64,000 nucleotides of DNA, from the NCBI GenBank assembly GCA_027924585.1, contig BSBM01000809.1:7411001-7475000 (forward strand), read 5' to 3'. This DNA comes from Larix kaempferi (taxonomy: Eukaryota > Streptophyta > Pinopsida > Pinales > Pinaceae). The position numbers and the translations under genes are program-made. This document shows, in pieces, positions 33,484-47,350 of this stretch. Under the pieces are notes generated by a model, which was not told where the DNA came from, ran no database searches, and saw only the letters and a list, made by a program, of their open reading frames with translations. Every line of letters starts with the position of its first letter. Within the stretch, counting starts at the first letter, position 1.

Positions 33484-36006
33484 ATTAAAGAAAATTAGTA
33501 TTTGCTCAAAAAAACATTCAATGTACTATCAATAACACTTACATGCTTCAAAATTTTGATTTACCTTTGTTATGCCTCATATTCATGATCTTCCATGGAT
33601 GTGTGCCCCCTTTCATCAACATCTTCCACAATCAAATGTGGTTCAATGACATCAATTATCAAAACCATAACATATCTTGTAGTAAACCTTTATCCGCCAT
33701 AATAAGTTTTAGTCTCTGTAGATTCAACCCTTCCTAGCCCAATAACTTGACCATTAATTAGGATGTCAACATAGTCCCCTCTTGTCAAAATTATATTTTC
33801 CAATGTAACTCCTTCCAATTTTTGTAACACAATTGAGTTCTAGTTTGTAATTAAGGTTAAACCATGTAAAGTGTGCACTTATATTTTAGCAAAAATCCAA
33901 CCTTCAAAAAAGTAATATAGTTGCAATAATTCAAAACAATATGGAAACCATTTTGTATGCAATGAAACATTGTTCCCCACCATCTTGTGCTCTCTGCCAA
34001 AAGGAAATTTACATACAAATTACATTAAAATATATATATGAAGAGCCAACAATTAGAGATTCAAGTAGTATAATAGAATGACAAATATTAACTCAGATAA
34101 AACCGCCAAGTTCCTATTTAAATTTGGACATTACACTTATATTATTGGTGTATGTGTATGAATCGTGCTTGTAAAAAATCCTCCAATGAAGTCCATGGAT
34201 ATGCTCTCCCAAGGCCTGCCTAGTACTAGTCATGGGATATATAGCCCAATCTTTTGATTGCTTGACCTGTTGGAGCCACACAATGATGCTTCTCCATTTT
34301 GTAGTAAAAGAATGCATACTAAACCTAAATTGCAATTGGAAAATGATAGGAAATCGCTATTGTCCACAATGTTGTACTTTTGAAATCTTGTTGTTTCCAA
34401 AAAATTAACTTCGACCAATTTCAAACTAGTGTGTTGTAGGTGAGAAGTAAAAGTTTGGGTTTGGAAGGGTTATTACATTGAGAACATAAAACTAGATTTA
34501 CATCCCAATGTGGATAAACAAAACTTTGTAACATACTAGGATGCTAATATGCAGTAATGTTTTCCTCTTAACTATAAGTTCATTGTCATTGGAATAATAG
34601 GTGTGAATTCAAACTTTTTAGCATTCTTGAAGAAAAAAGAGCTAAGTTAAACATCTATACATAGAAGGAGAACAAAGGTATATCAAAGGGATTGGCCTTT
34701 AGATGAAGATTGTATTCGAAGGAAACTTCATGGTCTGTGTGTAAATGGAGAAGCAACTCAAATTCAACTACACTATAGTGTGGTATGTGGTAAAAAAAGG
34801 TGCAATTACCATAACTTGTCCATTTTTGTCATAAAATTTTGGTATAACTCTCAAGAAAATATCCAATGCTAAGGATGTAATACAATAACACATAAATGAA
34901 GCTAATATTTACAAGAAGCATCATGTTAGAGTCAAATTTTAGGGTAACAATATAAAGTGTTTGGACATTCAAAATCTCTTTTTTTAGTCAAGTAAATAAC
35001 AGTTCAACCATGATATAATAACTCAACATATAGTTACTTGAAAAGGTTGGAATTTTATGTTAGAAACTGACTCAATGTTGGAACAAGGAGGTGATAGCTA
35101 ACAAGTAATACTATAGCTCAACATGGAAGACTCGAATATGTAATATGATGTTAGTAATGAGAGGAGACAAATGAATAATGAAGTGCTCAATGAAGATGAT
35201 CAACAACTAACTGAGAAAAAGTGCATGCACAGTAGGAAGGACGACCCTCTATTTACATTTAAGTAACCAAATAATTGGAACTATCATATAAAAAATAGGA
35301 CATGACCTAAATTTTTGAATACAAAAAAAATAAAGTTGGGGGGGATTTTGACAATCCATGGCCAATGGCCACTGTCTTAAAAAATAATATATCAATATAA
35401 ATCAAGATATCAATGGATACAATTGCACACCATCAAAGGGAGAGATGCATTGTTGGTAATATGTGACTATCGTAGTGTTATTTCCCAATATAAATGCCAA
35501 GTCTCCATGTTGGTTAATTTTGGTTGAGGAGATTGCCCAAGTTAAAACAATAGTGTTCTATGAATGGAAAAGGTAGTGAGTTGTTGAATTCAAAACAAAA
35601 TGAAATAAGCTATAACCTTCACCTAATGGAATAAAAAATTGTTGTTAGGACAAGCAAATGGTATGGACTATGTTTGAATAGTATGCCCTTAAGAGTAAAA
35701 TGCAGCAACCAATAGTTTAAGTAGTTAAGGGAAAACCTAATGGTGTGTTAAGTATATTCATCAAGTGTATCCAAGGAAAAATGAAAGCAATGATCAAGGA
35801 TCAAGCTATCTAGATAATTCACAAAATGCATGGTGTTGAAGCCATCCTTCTAACAAGTTTGGGATACTTTGTATCAACTGTTAACAAAATGGGTAAAGCA
35901 ATGAAAGTAGAGGGAAACAAGGAGGAGTGCAAAAAATGAGGGGGCCGATAACAAAACTAAAATGGTAGATATAGACTAATAAACCCATCAAACTAAAATA
36001 CCAAAG
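33484..36006. other. AT-rich spacer without recognised genes
   Basis: Short frames such as 34114-34424 on the minus strand show no domain. The first few hundred bases may still belong to the 5' part of the broken transposase-like gene. From 34450 to the satellite at 36007 I see no repeat, RNA gene or long frame. Confidence 0.4.
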
Positions 36007-39000
36007 CTGTTAGATTTCCCTCTAACAGCATTGCACGATGAATGAAAGCTAATGCATGTTAGCCTTCATACATTAGCTTTCCATCTAACACAACCACGTT
36101 GTCATCAAATGCATTGTACGATGAATGAAATCTAACTCTGGTTAGCTTTCCTTCTAAGAACATTGCACGATGAATGAAAGCTAACATGTGTTAGTATTCA
36201 TATGTTAGCTTTCCATCTAATACAACCACATTGTCATCAAATGCATTGCACCATGAAGGAAATCTGATTGAGGTTAGCTTTCCTTCAAACAACATTGCAC
36301 AGTGAATGAAAGCTAATGTGTGTTGGACTTCATACGTTTGCTTTCCATCTAACACAAGCACATTGTCATCAAATGCATTGCATCATCAAGGAAATCTAAC
36401 TTGAGTTAGTTTTCCTTCTAACAACATTGCACTGTGAATGAGAGATAACGCATGTTAGCTTTCATATGTTAGCTTTCCATCAACACAACCACATTGTCAT
36501 CATAAACACTGCACCATGAAGGAAATCTAACTTTGGTTAGCTTTCCTACTAACAACATTGCACGGTGAATGAAAGATAATGCATGTTAGCCTTCATATGT
36601 TAGCTTTCTATCTAACGCAACCACATTGTCATAAAATGCATTGCACCATGAAGGAAATTTGACTCAGCTTATCTTTCATTCTAACAACATTGCATGGTGA
36701 ATAAAAGCTAACAAATGTTAGCCTCCATATGTTAGCGCTCCATCTAACACAACCACATTGTCATCAAATGCATTGCACCATGAAAAAATCTAACTCGAGT
36801 TAGCTTTCCTTCTACCAACATTGCACAGTGAATGAAAGATAATGCATGTTAGTCTTCCATCTAACACAACCACATTGTCATCATATACATTGCTCCATGA
36901 AGGAAATCTGACTCCGGTTAGCTTTCCTTCTAACAACATTGCACAGTGAATGAAAGCTAATGCGTGTTAGCCTTCATATGTTAGCTTTCCATCTAACACA
37001 ACCACATTCTCATCAAATGCATTCTACCATGAAGAAAATCTAACTCTGGTTAGTTTTCTTTCTAACAAAATTGCACATTGAATGAAAGATAATGCATGTT
37101 AGCCTTCATATGTTAGCTTTCCATCTAACACAACCACATTGTCATCAAATGCATTGCACCGTGAAGGAAATTTGACTCAAGTTAGCTTTCATTCTAACAA
37201 CATTGCATGTTGAATGAAAGATAATGCGTGTTAGCATTCATATCTTAGCCTTCCATCTAACACAACCACATTGTCATCATATACATTGCACCATGAAGGA
37301 AATCTGACTTTGGTTAGCTTTACTTCCAACAACATCACAGGGTAAATGAAAGCTAACATGTGTTAGCCTTCATATTTTAGCTCTCCATTTAACACAACCA
37401 CATTGTCATCAAATGCATTGCACCATGAAGGAAATCTGACTTAGGTTAGCTTTCATTGTAACAAAATTGCATGGTGAATGAAAGATAACGCATGTTAGCC
37501 TTCCATCTAACACAACCACATTGTCATCATATACATTGCACCATGAAGGAAATCTGACTCTAGTTAGATTTCCTTCTAACAACATTGCACTATGAATGAA
37601 AGATAATGCATGTTAGCCTTCAATATGTTAGCTTTCAATCAACACAACCACATTGTCATCATATACATTGCATCATGAAGGAAATCTAACTCTGGTTAGC
37701 TTTCCTACTAACAACATTGCACGATGAATGAAAGATAATGCATGTTAACCTTCATATGTTAGCTTTCCATCTAATGCGACCACATTGTCATCAAATGCAT
37801 TGCACCATGAAGGAAATTTGACTCAGGTTAGCTTTCCTTCTAACAACATTGAACAGTGAATGAAAGCTAACACCTGTTAGCCTCCATACGTTAGCTTTCC
37901 ATCTAACACAACCACATTGTCATCAAATGAATTGCACCATGAAAAAATCTAACTCGAGTTAGCTTTCCTTCTACCAACATTGCACAGTGAATGAAAGATA
38001 ATGCATGTTAACTTTCGTATGTTAGCCTTCCATATAACACAACCACATTGTCATCATATACATTGCTCCATGAAGGAAATCTGACTCCGGTTAGCTTTCC
38101 TTCTAACAGCATTGCACAGTGAATGAAAGCTACTATATGTTAGCCTTCATATGTTAGCTTTTCATCTAACACAACCACATTGTCATCAAATGCATTCTAC
38201 CATGAAGGAAATCTAACTATGGTTAGCTTTCCTTCTAACAACATTGCACATTGAATGAAAGATAACGCATGTTAGCCTTCATATGTTAGCTTTCCATCTA
38301 ACACAACCACATTGTCATCAAATGCATTGCACCGTGAAGGAACTCTGACTCATGTTAGTTTTCCTTCTAACAACATTGCATGGTGAATGAAAGATAATGT
38401 GTGTTAGCTTTCATATCAAATGCATTGCACCATGAAGGAAATCGAACTCGAGTTAGCTTTGCTTCTAACATTGCACAGAATGAAAGATAATGCATGTTAA
38501 CCTTCATATGTTAGCTTTCCATCTAACACAACCACATTGTCATCATATACATTGCACCATGAAGGAAATCTAACTCCATTTAGCTTTCCTTCTAACAACA
38601 TCGCAAGGTGAATGAAAGCTAACTCGTGTTAGCCTTCATACGTTAGCTTTCCATTTAACACAACCACATTGTCATCAAATGTATTGCACCATGAAGGAAA
38701 TTTGACTCAAGTTAGCTTTCCTTCTAACAACATTACACGGTGAATGAAAGATAACATATGTTAGCCTTCAACCACATTGTCATCATATACATTGCACTAT
38801 GAAGGAAATCTAACTCAAGTTAGCTTTCCTTCTAACAACATTGCACGATCAATGAAAGCTAACCTGTGTTAGCCTTTATATGTTGGATTTCCATCTAACA
38901 CAACCACATTGTCATCAAATGCATTGCACCATGAAGGGAATCTAACTCGGGTTAGCTTTTCTTCTAATAACATTGCATAATGAATGAAAGGTATTGCATG

Positions 39001-41990
39001 TTAGCCTTCATTTGTTAGCCTTCCATCTAACACAACCACATTGTCATCATATACCTTACTCCATGAAGGAAATCTGACTTCGGTTAGCTTTCCTTCTGAC
39101 AGCATTGCACATTGAATGAAAGCTAATGCGTGTTAGCTTTCATATGTAAGCTTTCCATCTAACACAACCACAATGTCATCAAATGCATTCTACCATGAAG
39201 GAAATCTAACTCTGGTTAGCTTTCTTTCTAACAACATTACACAGTGAATGAAAGATAACGCACGTTAGCCTTCATATGTTAGCTTTCCATCTAACACAGC
39301 CACATTGTCATCAAATGCATTGCACCGTGAAGGAAATATGACTCAAGTTAGCTTTCCTTCTACCAACATTGCATGGTGAATGAAAGATAATGTGTGTTAG
39401 CCTTCATATGTTAGCCTTCCATCTAACACAACCATATTGTCATCATATACATTGCACCATGAAGGAAATCTAACTTTGGTTAGCTATACTTCCAACAACA
39501 TCGCAGGGTGAATGAAAGATAACGTGTGTGAGCCTTCATATGTTAGCTTTCTATCTAACACAACCACATTGTCATCAAATGCATTGCACCATGAAGGAAA
39601 TCTGACTTAGGTTAGCTTTCCTTCTAACATCGCATGGTGAATGAAAGATAACGCATGTTAGCCTTCGTATGTTAGTCTTCCATCTAACACAACCACATTG
39701 TTATCATATACATTGCACCATGAAGAAAATATGACTCTGGCTAGCTTTCCTTCTAACAACATTGCACAGTAAATGAAAGCTAATGTATATTAGCTTTCAT
39801 ACGTTAGTTTTCCATCTAACACAACCACATTGTCATCAAATGCATTGCACCATGAAGGAAATCTAACTCGAGTTAGCTTTCCTTCTAACATTGCATAGTG
39901 AATGAACGATAACGCATGTTAGCCTTCATATGTTAGCTTTTAATTTAACACAACCACATTGTCATCATATACATTGCACCATGAAGGGAATCTAACTCCA
40001 ATTAGCTTTCCTTCTAACAACATCACGAGGTGAATGAAAGTTAACGCGTGTTAGCCTTCATACGTTAGCTTTCCATCTAACACAACCACATTGTCATCAA
40101 ATGCATTGCACCATGAAAAATATCTGACTCAAGTTAGCTTTTCTTCTAACAACATTGCATGGTGAATGAAAGATAACGCATATTAGCCTTCAACCACATT
40201 GTCATAATATACATTGCACTATGAAGTAAATCTAACTCAAGTTAGTTTTCATTCGAACAACATTGCATGGTGAATGAAAGCTAATGCTTGTTAGCCTTTA
40301 TATGTTAGATTTTCATCTAACACAGCCACATTGTCATCAAATGCATTGCACCATTAAGGAAATCTAACTCAGGTTAGCTTTCCTTCTAACAATATTGCAC
40401 AACGAATGAAAGGTAATGCATGTTAGCCTTCCATCTAACGCAACCACATTGTCATCATATACATTGCTCCATGAAGTAAATCTGACTCTGGTTAGCTTTC
40501 CTTCTAACAACATTGCACAGTGAATGAAAACTAATGCGTGTTAGCCTTCATATGTTAGCTTTCCATCTAACACAACCACAATGTCATCGAATGCATTCTA
40601 CCATGAAGGAAATCTAACTCTGGTTAGCTTTCCTTCTAACAACATTGCACGGTGAATGAAAGACAACGCATGTTAGCCTTCATATGTTAGTTTTCCATCT
40701 AACACAACCATATTGTTATCAAATGCATTGCACCGTGAAAGAAATCTGACTCGAGTTAGCTTTCCTTCTAACAACATTGCATGGTGAATGAAAGATAATA
40801 ATGTGTACCAGCCTTCATATGTTAGCCTTCCATCTAACACAACCACATTGTCATCATATACATTGCACCATGAAGGAAATCCGACTCTGGTTAGCTTTAC
40901 CTCCAATAGCATCACATAGTGAATGAAAGCTAATGCGTGTTAGCCTTCATATGTTAGCTTTCCATCTAACACAACCACATTGTCATCAAATGCATTGCAC
41001 CGTGAAGGAAATCTGACTTAGGATAGCTTTCCTTCGAACAACATTGCATGGTGAATGAAAGATAACGCATGTTAGTCTTCAATCTAACACAACCACATTG
41101 TCATCATATACATTGCACCATGAACGAAATCTGACTCTAGTTAGCTTCATTCTAACAACATTGCACGGTGAATGAAAGCTAACGTATGTTAGCCTTCATA
41201 CGTTAGTTTTCCATCTAACACAACCACATGTCATCAAATGCATTGCACCATGAAGGAAATCTAACTCGAGTTAGCTTTCCTTCTAACATTGCACAGTGAA
41301 TGCAAGATAATGCATGTTAGCCTTCATATGTTAGCTTTCCATATAACACAACCACATTGTCATCATATACATTGCACCACGAAGGAAATCTAACTCCAAT
41401 TAGCTTTCCTTCTAACAACATCGCGAGGTGAATGAAAGCTAACGCGTGTTAGATTTCATACGTTAGCTTTCCATCTAACACAACCACATTGTCATCAAAT
41501 GCATTGCACCATGAAGGAAATCTGACTCAAGTTAGCTTTCATTCTAACAACATTGCACAGTGAATGAAAGATAACGCATGTTAGCCTTCAACCATATTGT
41601 CATCAGATACATTGCACTATGAAGTAAATCTAACTCAATTTAGCTTTCCTTCTAACAACATTGCATAGTGAATGAGTGCTAACTCGTGTAGCCTTTATAT
41701 GTTAGCTTTCCATCTAACACAACCACATTGTCATCAAATGCATTGCACCATTAAGGAAATCTTACTCAGGTTAGCTTTCCTTCTAATAACATTGCACAAT
41801 GAATGAAAGTTTACGCCCATTAGCATTCATATGTTAGCTTTCCATCTAGCACAACCACATTGTCATCAAATACATTGCACCATGAAGGAAACTTAACTTA
41901 GGTTAGCTTTCTGTCTAACAACATTCCACAATGAATGAAAGTTAAAGCATTTTAGCTTTCATATGTTATTTTTTCCTCTATCACAAACAT
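36007..41990. repeat. 132-bp satellite array, about 45 copies
   Basis: A unit of about 132 bp repeats across 6 kb. It consists of a 69-bp half starting GTTAGCTTTCCATCTAAC, with ACAACCACATTGTCATC inside, and a 63-bp half starting GTTAGCTTTCCTTCTAAC, with AACATTGCACGGTGAATG inside. The halves share their first 18 bases except one, so the unit arose by duplication. Monomers come in two main forms, TCATCAAATGCATTG and TCATCATATACATTG, in a partly repeating order. Some monomers are short, where CCTTCA joins directly to ACCACATTG. Edges fade at both ends. Short frames across it are chance products of the periodicity. Confidence 0.97.
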
Positions 41991-42170
41991 TTTGTCAAAG
42001 TTCATGTAATTATACTAATAAATTTATCTTTAATTTTATGCATTGATTTTATTTATCCGTAAAAAGAATATATGCTATATAACTAAATGAGGGAACTCTA
42101 ATCAATCCGTTGACTTTTATTGTTCAATCAATCCATTCTTTCTGATTGTTATAATTCATAAACCATTCTC

Positions 42171-42955
42171 TTGGAGGAGGAGAAGGAGATCCGTAACTTT
42201 CCTTTACGTATTTTGTTTATTACGAGATTGTGTATGTCCTTTTATTTCATTCTCTTTGTTAGTCCTTATGTGGTATCCACACTTCAATTATCAAGTCGTC
42301 TTCGTCCCCATCTCAGCAATGCTTCTGATCAAGAGGACCATCCTGTATTAATGTATGCAATCACTACTTACGATCCCTCCCAATCATTACCGACTAATTG
42401 GAAACCAAATGTTTTGTTATGTAAGTGGACAAGAGTCATATGCAGTCAATGCAAGCAGAGAGTGGTTCCTCTCAATGTTTCAAGCATGGGATTACAATAT
42501 GCAATCTCTCATCTTCTCAACAATCTCTTATTTTTTAGAATACTCTTACCAATAATAGTTTTCATGGTCAAATTCCCTATCAGTTGGGAAAAGTTTTGCC
42601 TAAAGAAGCTTCCCCTATCTCTGAATAATAACCTCCAAGGTTCTATTTCGCCCAATATTGTTGGTTTCCATAGCTTACAGCTCTTCTCTATGGCCTTTAA
42701 CAATCTCACATGTAACATTCCCTCAAAATTATGTGTTCTCCCCAACTTACAATTCCTTGCCTTGCAAAGTAACAGTTTGATGGGAACAATCTCAGCTTGC
42801 TTGGGAAACATATCCTCTTTGAACGTGATATAATTATATAGAAACAACCTTCTGGGACTATTTCTTCCAAATTAGGCATGCTAAGCCAGGTGAGCAAGAT
42901 AATTCGTAATAGTAAACATCTCACGGGACAAATTCCATTTTCCTTTCGAGTAAAA
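42171..42955 (+). pseudogene. LRR receptor kinase, N-terminal fragment
   Basis: The frame is open from 42171 (first ATG at 42234) to a stop near 42831. A hydrophobic leader (MSFYFILFVSPYVVST) fits a signal peptide. It is followed by a plant LRR N-terminal cap, with DHPVLMYAITTYDPSQSLPTNW and a Cys-Lys-Trp box, and then LRR units such as NNLQGSISPNI, FNNLTCNIPSKLCVLPNL and SNSLMGTISACLGNISSL. A frameshift follows, and another LRR (HLTGQIPFSF) is readable to about 42955. The remaining LRRs, membrane segment and kinase are absent on this strand. The style is that of class XII (Xa21/EFR-like) receptor kinases at the cell surface. Confidence 0.85.
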
Positions 42956-43067
42956 TTTTAAGAACCCCCCTAAATTTATATGTACAATAAATGGGAAAAA
43001 CCCCATGATACATGAGAAAGTGTGAAGGCTATTTTATCAATAATATAATATGTATATATAATTTTTG

Positions 43068-43220
43068 GCGGATCTTTCACGAAATTATAAAATCTTGTAA
43101 AATACAAGCGAATCTTTCACAAATTATAAAAAAACTTGTAAATGTTTGAACGAATCTTTCACAAAATTAGAAAATCTTGTAAAATCTTGGCGAATCTTTC
43201 ACTAAACTCTAAAAACTTGT
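43068..43220. repeat. 41-bp tandem repeat, four copies
   Basis: GAATCTTTCAC-type starts recur at about 43070, 43111, 43153 and 43193, spaced 40 to 42 bp, each followed by AAATT.TAAAA and CTTGTA. The copies are imperfect. The block follows the LRR fragment in noncoding sequence. Confidence 0.8.
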
Positions 43221-43524
43221 ATTCACTTTAGATTTTCCATGCACTCTTACATTAGAACACCTTGTAAAAAAAATCCAAGCTTTTTTGGTGACCTACTATG
43301 TCATTTCGCATTCCACTAATAGATCCCTTGTAATCGATGCCTGAATGGCACACACCAAATGTTGGTTTCTGGTGTGTCTACTGGGACCTGTGACCATGAC
43401 AATATTCAGCCCTAACAGTAGGTAACAAGGAAGCATTTGTTAAAAATCATAAGTAGAGAACCCTTTGAGACATGTGCCACCTTCAACCACTCATCACAAT
43501 CTCCAAGATAATCTCCCAACCCCA

Positions 43525-44003
43525 AGTATAACACCCTTTTTGCATCTATGCACTTACGGTTAGGGATGCACAAATCCACGTGGGCCAAGCACCCTAAGCA
43601 CTGCAAACACAGAGCCCTAAGTATTGCACTTAGGTGGTTCTCTCTCCAAGTGTTAATCAAGTAGATGGTTTCATAACCATTTATGTAGAACACACTTCTT
43701 CAATAAACGATTCGAGAAGGGAATCCCAAATGTGCCAAGATAATCTTCTTTCCAGCAAACTCCATTTTCACTCTTGAGTATAACACCCTTCCTCAAACTA
43801 TGCACCCTAGGTTAGGGAGGCACAAATCCACATGTTCCAAGCACCCTAACCACTCCAAACACAAATCCCTCAGTATCACACTTAGGTGGTGCTCTTTTTG
43901 AGTCCAAGGGTTAAGCAATTAGATGGTTACATAACCATTTCTGCTGAGTGCACTTCTCTAGGATACAACCCAAGTAGGGTGTCCCACATGTGCCAAGGTG
44001 GGA
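43525..44003. repeat. 252-bp tandem duplication
   Basis: The segment from AGTATAACACCC at 43525 recurs at 43777. Shared blocks include GGTTAGGGA.GCACAAATCC, CAAGCACCCTAA.CACT, CACTTAGGTGGT and GATGGTT.CATAACCATTT, ending in AATGTGCCAAGA-like sequence. The copies differ at many positions. No coding function is visible. Confidence 0.75.
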
Positions 44004-44592
44004 ATGCACATGCCCACATGCACCAACTCATCCACCCCACCTATTTTCATGCAACACGTGCACCCTCCTAGCAATGCATCTCCAATGTACCATACTTGTT
44101 CATGTGTCAAAAGTAGATGGAAAAGCACTACAAGATAAAAACACCAATCATTGAGACTCTCTTCCATGTCACTGAGCACTAAGAACTGAAATTCAAATAC
44201 CTTTTACCCATAAAAATGGTGATGACTTTTTGTAACTGAGGGTGGCATATTGAGAACCAATAAAGGTGTATACCCTGTTTTTTGTGGATAATGTCGATCA
44301 CGACTGTTCTGTTGAAGATTCATGTTTTGGTGTAGTAACCATGCTTGCTCAGGACTATACGAAGAGAGCCAACTGTGGAAGTAGTGTATGACTCAGCAAA
44401 GGCTATCATAACGAAATAGCCAATTGTGTCATTTGCAATGTAGGGTGAGTCAACTGTGTTGCTTGCAGCACTGTATGCAATCTGGAAAGCAAAAGAGAGC
44501 CAACTGTGTTTCCTGCAGTGTATGGCAAGTGAGATAGTCATCCGAAGAGTATGTTGTTGTTGTCTGTTACATGTCTATTGTTGTGTACTTTC

Positions 44593-44715
44593 CTGAGGTG
44601 GCAGAGTCTGTAAGTACTGTTGAACAAATATTTTGAACAGCTGCCTAGTTATATCACTGGCTATACTGCTGTGAAGCTAATATGAGCAAACTCTTTATAT
44701 ACCCATAACTCATTG
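44593..44715 (+). repeat. Inverted repeat copy 1 (pairs with 49891-50007)
   Basis: CTGAGGTGGCAGAGTCTG through CCCATAACTCATTG matches the reverse complement of 49891-50007 nearly base for base, apart from an extra ATCACT-like block and a few substitutions. The other copy lies directly upstream of the kinase fragment, while this one has no kinase sequence beside it. Confidence 0.88.
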
Positions 44716-44756
44716 TCATTTCTACATTGTTGTTAGAAGCTTGAGCGTTTAAGCTT

Positions 44757-44797
44757 CACACACACACACACACGCACACACACACATATATATATAT
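44757..44797. repeat. CA/TA microsatellite
   Basis: A CA run with one CG interruption passes into a TA run. This is an ordinary simple repeat and is probably length-variable. Confidence 0.95.
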
Positions 44798-44799
44798 CC

Positions 44800-47350
44800 T
44801 ACTGGTGCGAAACCTACTATTTTTATTTGTTGTTTCTAATACCGAATTGGTTTCACATTCTGTTTCTCGTTTCTCATTTCTAGTAACATAGCAGTACTGC
44901 TCATGCCAACATGTTTGGGCAGTTTATCAGCTACAACTAGTAGTCATACAGACAGGGAAGACACAAGGTGTATTACAAAATCATCACCATCTGCAAAGAA
45001 CAAAGGGTCGTTAGTTATAACATGAATCTCCTCATATTGAAGTACAGGCCTAACATCCAACATTATCATTTCAACGTCTTCAGTGTCTTCGAGGTCATTT
45101 ATAAGAGCTGCCTCAATCCTTCTGCAAAGGATTTCCAACTCAATTCAAGTGCAAAGAGTTTTAATCAATGCCATTATGGCTTAGGGACATCCTGCAGCTC
45201 ATGGAACCTTTTCATATGCCAAACAATATTCTTCCAATTGCAGATATGCATGGTTTAGCCTCGGGTCCTGGATTAAGTTCTTTTCTAAGGCATTGGACAC
45301 AACCTATACTTCCAAGCTTTCCAAGCACAATCTAGGTTATTGCCAAGCTTTTCTGCACAATCTGCTAGGAGAATTTCAGCAGGAAAACAGAGTGGGCAAT
45401 CTTACAATGTGATGCAGGAAAATTCCAATTCCCTGCTATATTTATCCCTTAGGTCTGTAATCTGTAAATTAGAATATAACACAGAGAACCCCTGTGCCCA
45501 TATATCTTCTCATTAACTAAAAGTACATTGACATGCATACCTTTCCACTCGGCACTTCAACATAACAGGTTCACATTCCCAATGCATCTCAATAACTAAT
45601 GTATTATATCTAATTATAGTTTAAAAATGTAGACATGTTCTCTCTAATAATGAATTGACAACATTCATTTACTCACCCAGTGCTGACATATTAACATGTT
45701 TCAAACATTAACACCAAAGGTTAAACTTCCACTATCCCCAATGAATCTTTAGGCTCCAACACAGTGTCAAATGGACGAAATCCAAGCTCCAACAATTTCA
45801 AATTCGAATTACGCTTCCCTCTTTGAAACTCAACGCTAGTGTACAGTCCAACGTTGAACAACCTTCAACGTACCTTCAAAAAGGACCTTTGTCCACACAG
45901 TTTAGTCCACATCAATACAGTTCACAGGAGCATTTTACTTCTCAGGAATTCCTATTTATGTGCAAGGCGTTTTCCCCTCCAATACACATCTATTGGGAGA
46001 TTCACTTCAACATTCAGGATCTTATCTTCTTGCAGCATAGACACACATCCAAATTCTTCTCTTGCTCTTCTGGATCTCAAAGTCACAACTCAACCATAGA
46101 TTCTCTGTGCCAAAACTAGTCATTGATCAATCTTCACACAAATCTTTACTCGACAAGATGCCTTTCTCCTTCATTGACGATGGGGTCTGTTTCTTCAGTA
46201 TATAAAGACAAATCTGAGAACAACTCCTTGAAATGAGAGTGATTTCCCCAAATCAAATTCAACTCAAGCCTTCAGCATTTTTCAATACTTGTCCCAAAGA
46301 TGATTACACTACTCTTCTTTCCACGCAGACTCCTAAATCTTAAGTTCACAATCATGGCATGCAAACTTTAATGCATTGGCACATCTCTTTGGTAGCAAGT
46401 CGATTCCTCTCTGAAATAGATGGATTTGCTAGTTCAAGATTCACAAAGGGTGATTATCCAAAACTCACACACTGTGAAACTGATCACTAAAAGATGGTCA
46501 TCCTTTTCTTCTTACATAGAACAAAACAATTCGATGCCACTATCCCACAAACCACAGATCAATGTTCAAACCTTTAGCCAGCATAAGAGAAATATACTAT
46601 CTTCTATCAAACACACGACAGATACATCAATCTATTCAATACAAAAAGTTATGGCGCATATAGGGAATGGAAATCTTTCCCTTTCATTCATAATAGGAAC
46701 TTCTATACATCTCAATAATAACCCTGATCTACTCTTCTATGGCCAAACCTGTCTTTGGAGGCCAACTAACTGACTAATTGCTTGCCTGCCTGTTAAAAAA
46801 AAAGCCCGCAGGCTTACAATATAAAGGAAAATATCAATCCTTCTAGCTCGCTTAACCAATTCCTACATTTCTGCAACTATTTCTAAGAATAATAATTTAG
46901 CCTTATCCTCTTAATAACTTCCTAATGAGATCTTCTATGGCTCTCTCGAGTGCTGCCACCAATTGGGGATTTGGTTACATGATTGACACTTATCACCTTA
47001 ACTTAATGACCCATAACTTTGACCAACACTTATCTTCATCCTTCTAAAACTTAATACTTGTAAACTAGTATATTTTCAATGTTTTACAAATGAGAACCCC
47101 TTCTTGGGAAAATGTCAAGACCCTATGTTTTTTACCATTGATACAACTTTTAGATGAGGGAAGATGCTCCTGTATCACAATGGGCCTCACCCCATTATGT
47201 ATGATTCACGGTCACCTTCAGTGTAGTCTGGATCAACTTATATCCCTCAAATTGGGCATGTGTCCACAAAATATCATGCCACGATTTGTATACATACCAC
47301 CATTACCCCCTCTGCACTGAAAACAACAAGCAGTGGGGACTATTGTTATC
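44800..47350. other. Spacer with no recognised gene
   Basis: Plus-strand frames at 45823-46119 and 46420-46773 are short and have no known domain. No repeat family is apparent. The 46950-47350 part may be the 3' end of an old plus-strand retroelement interior, judging by the purine tract that follows and a fragment reading TPSWENVKTL at 47090, but this is weak. Confidence 0.35.

Noticed and set aside
40673-40915. Minus-strand repeat protein in the satellite array
   Set aside because: The periodic sequence of 132-bp monomers, divisible by three, lets a short frame persist by chance. It has no flanking gene signals.
46780-46825. GC-rich hairpin with an A-run near 46800 as a terminator or RNA gene
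   Set aside because: The possible stem is short and imperfect, and bacterial-type terminators are not expected in plant nuclear DNA.
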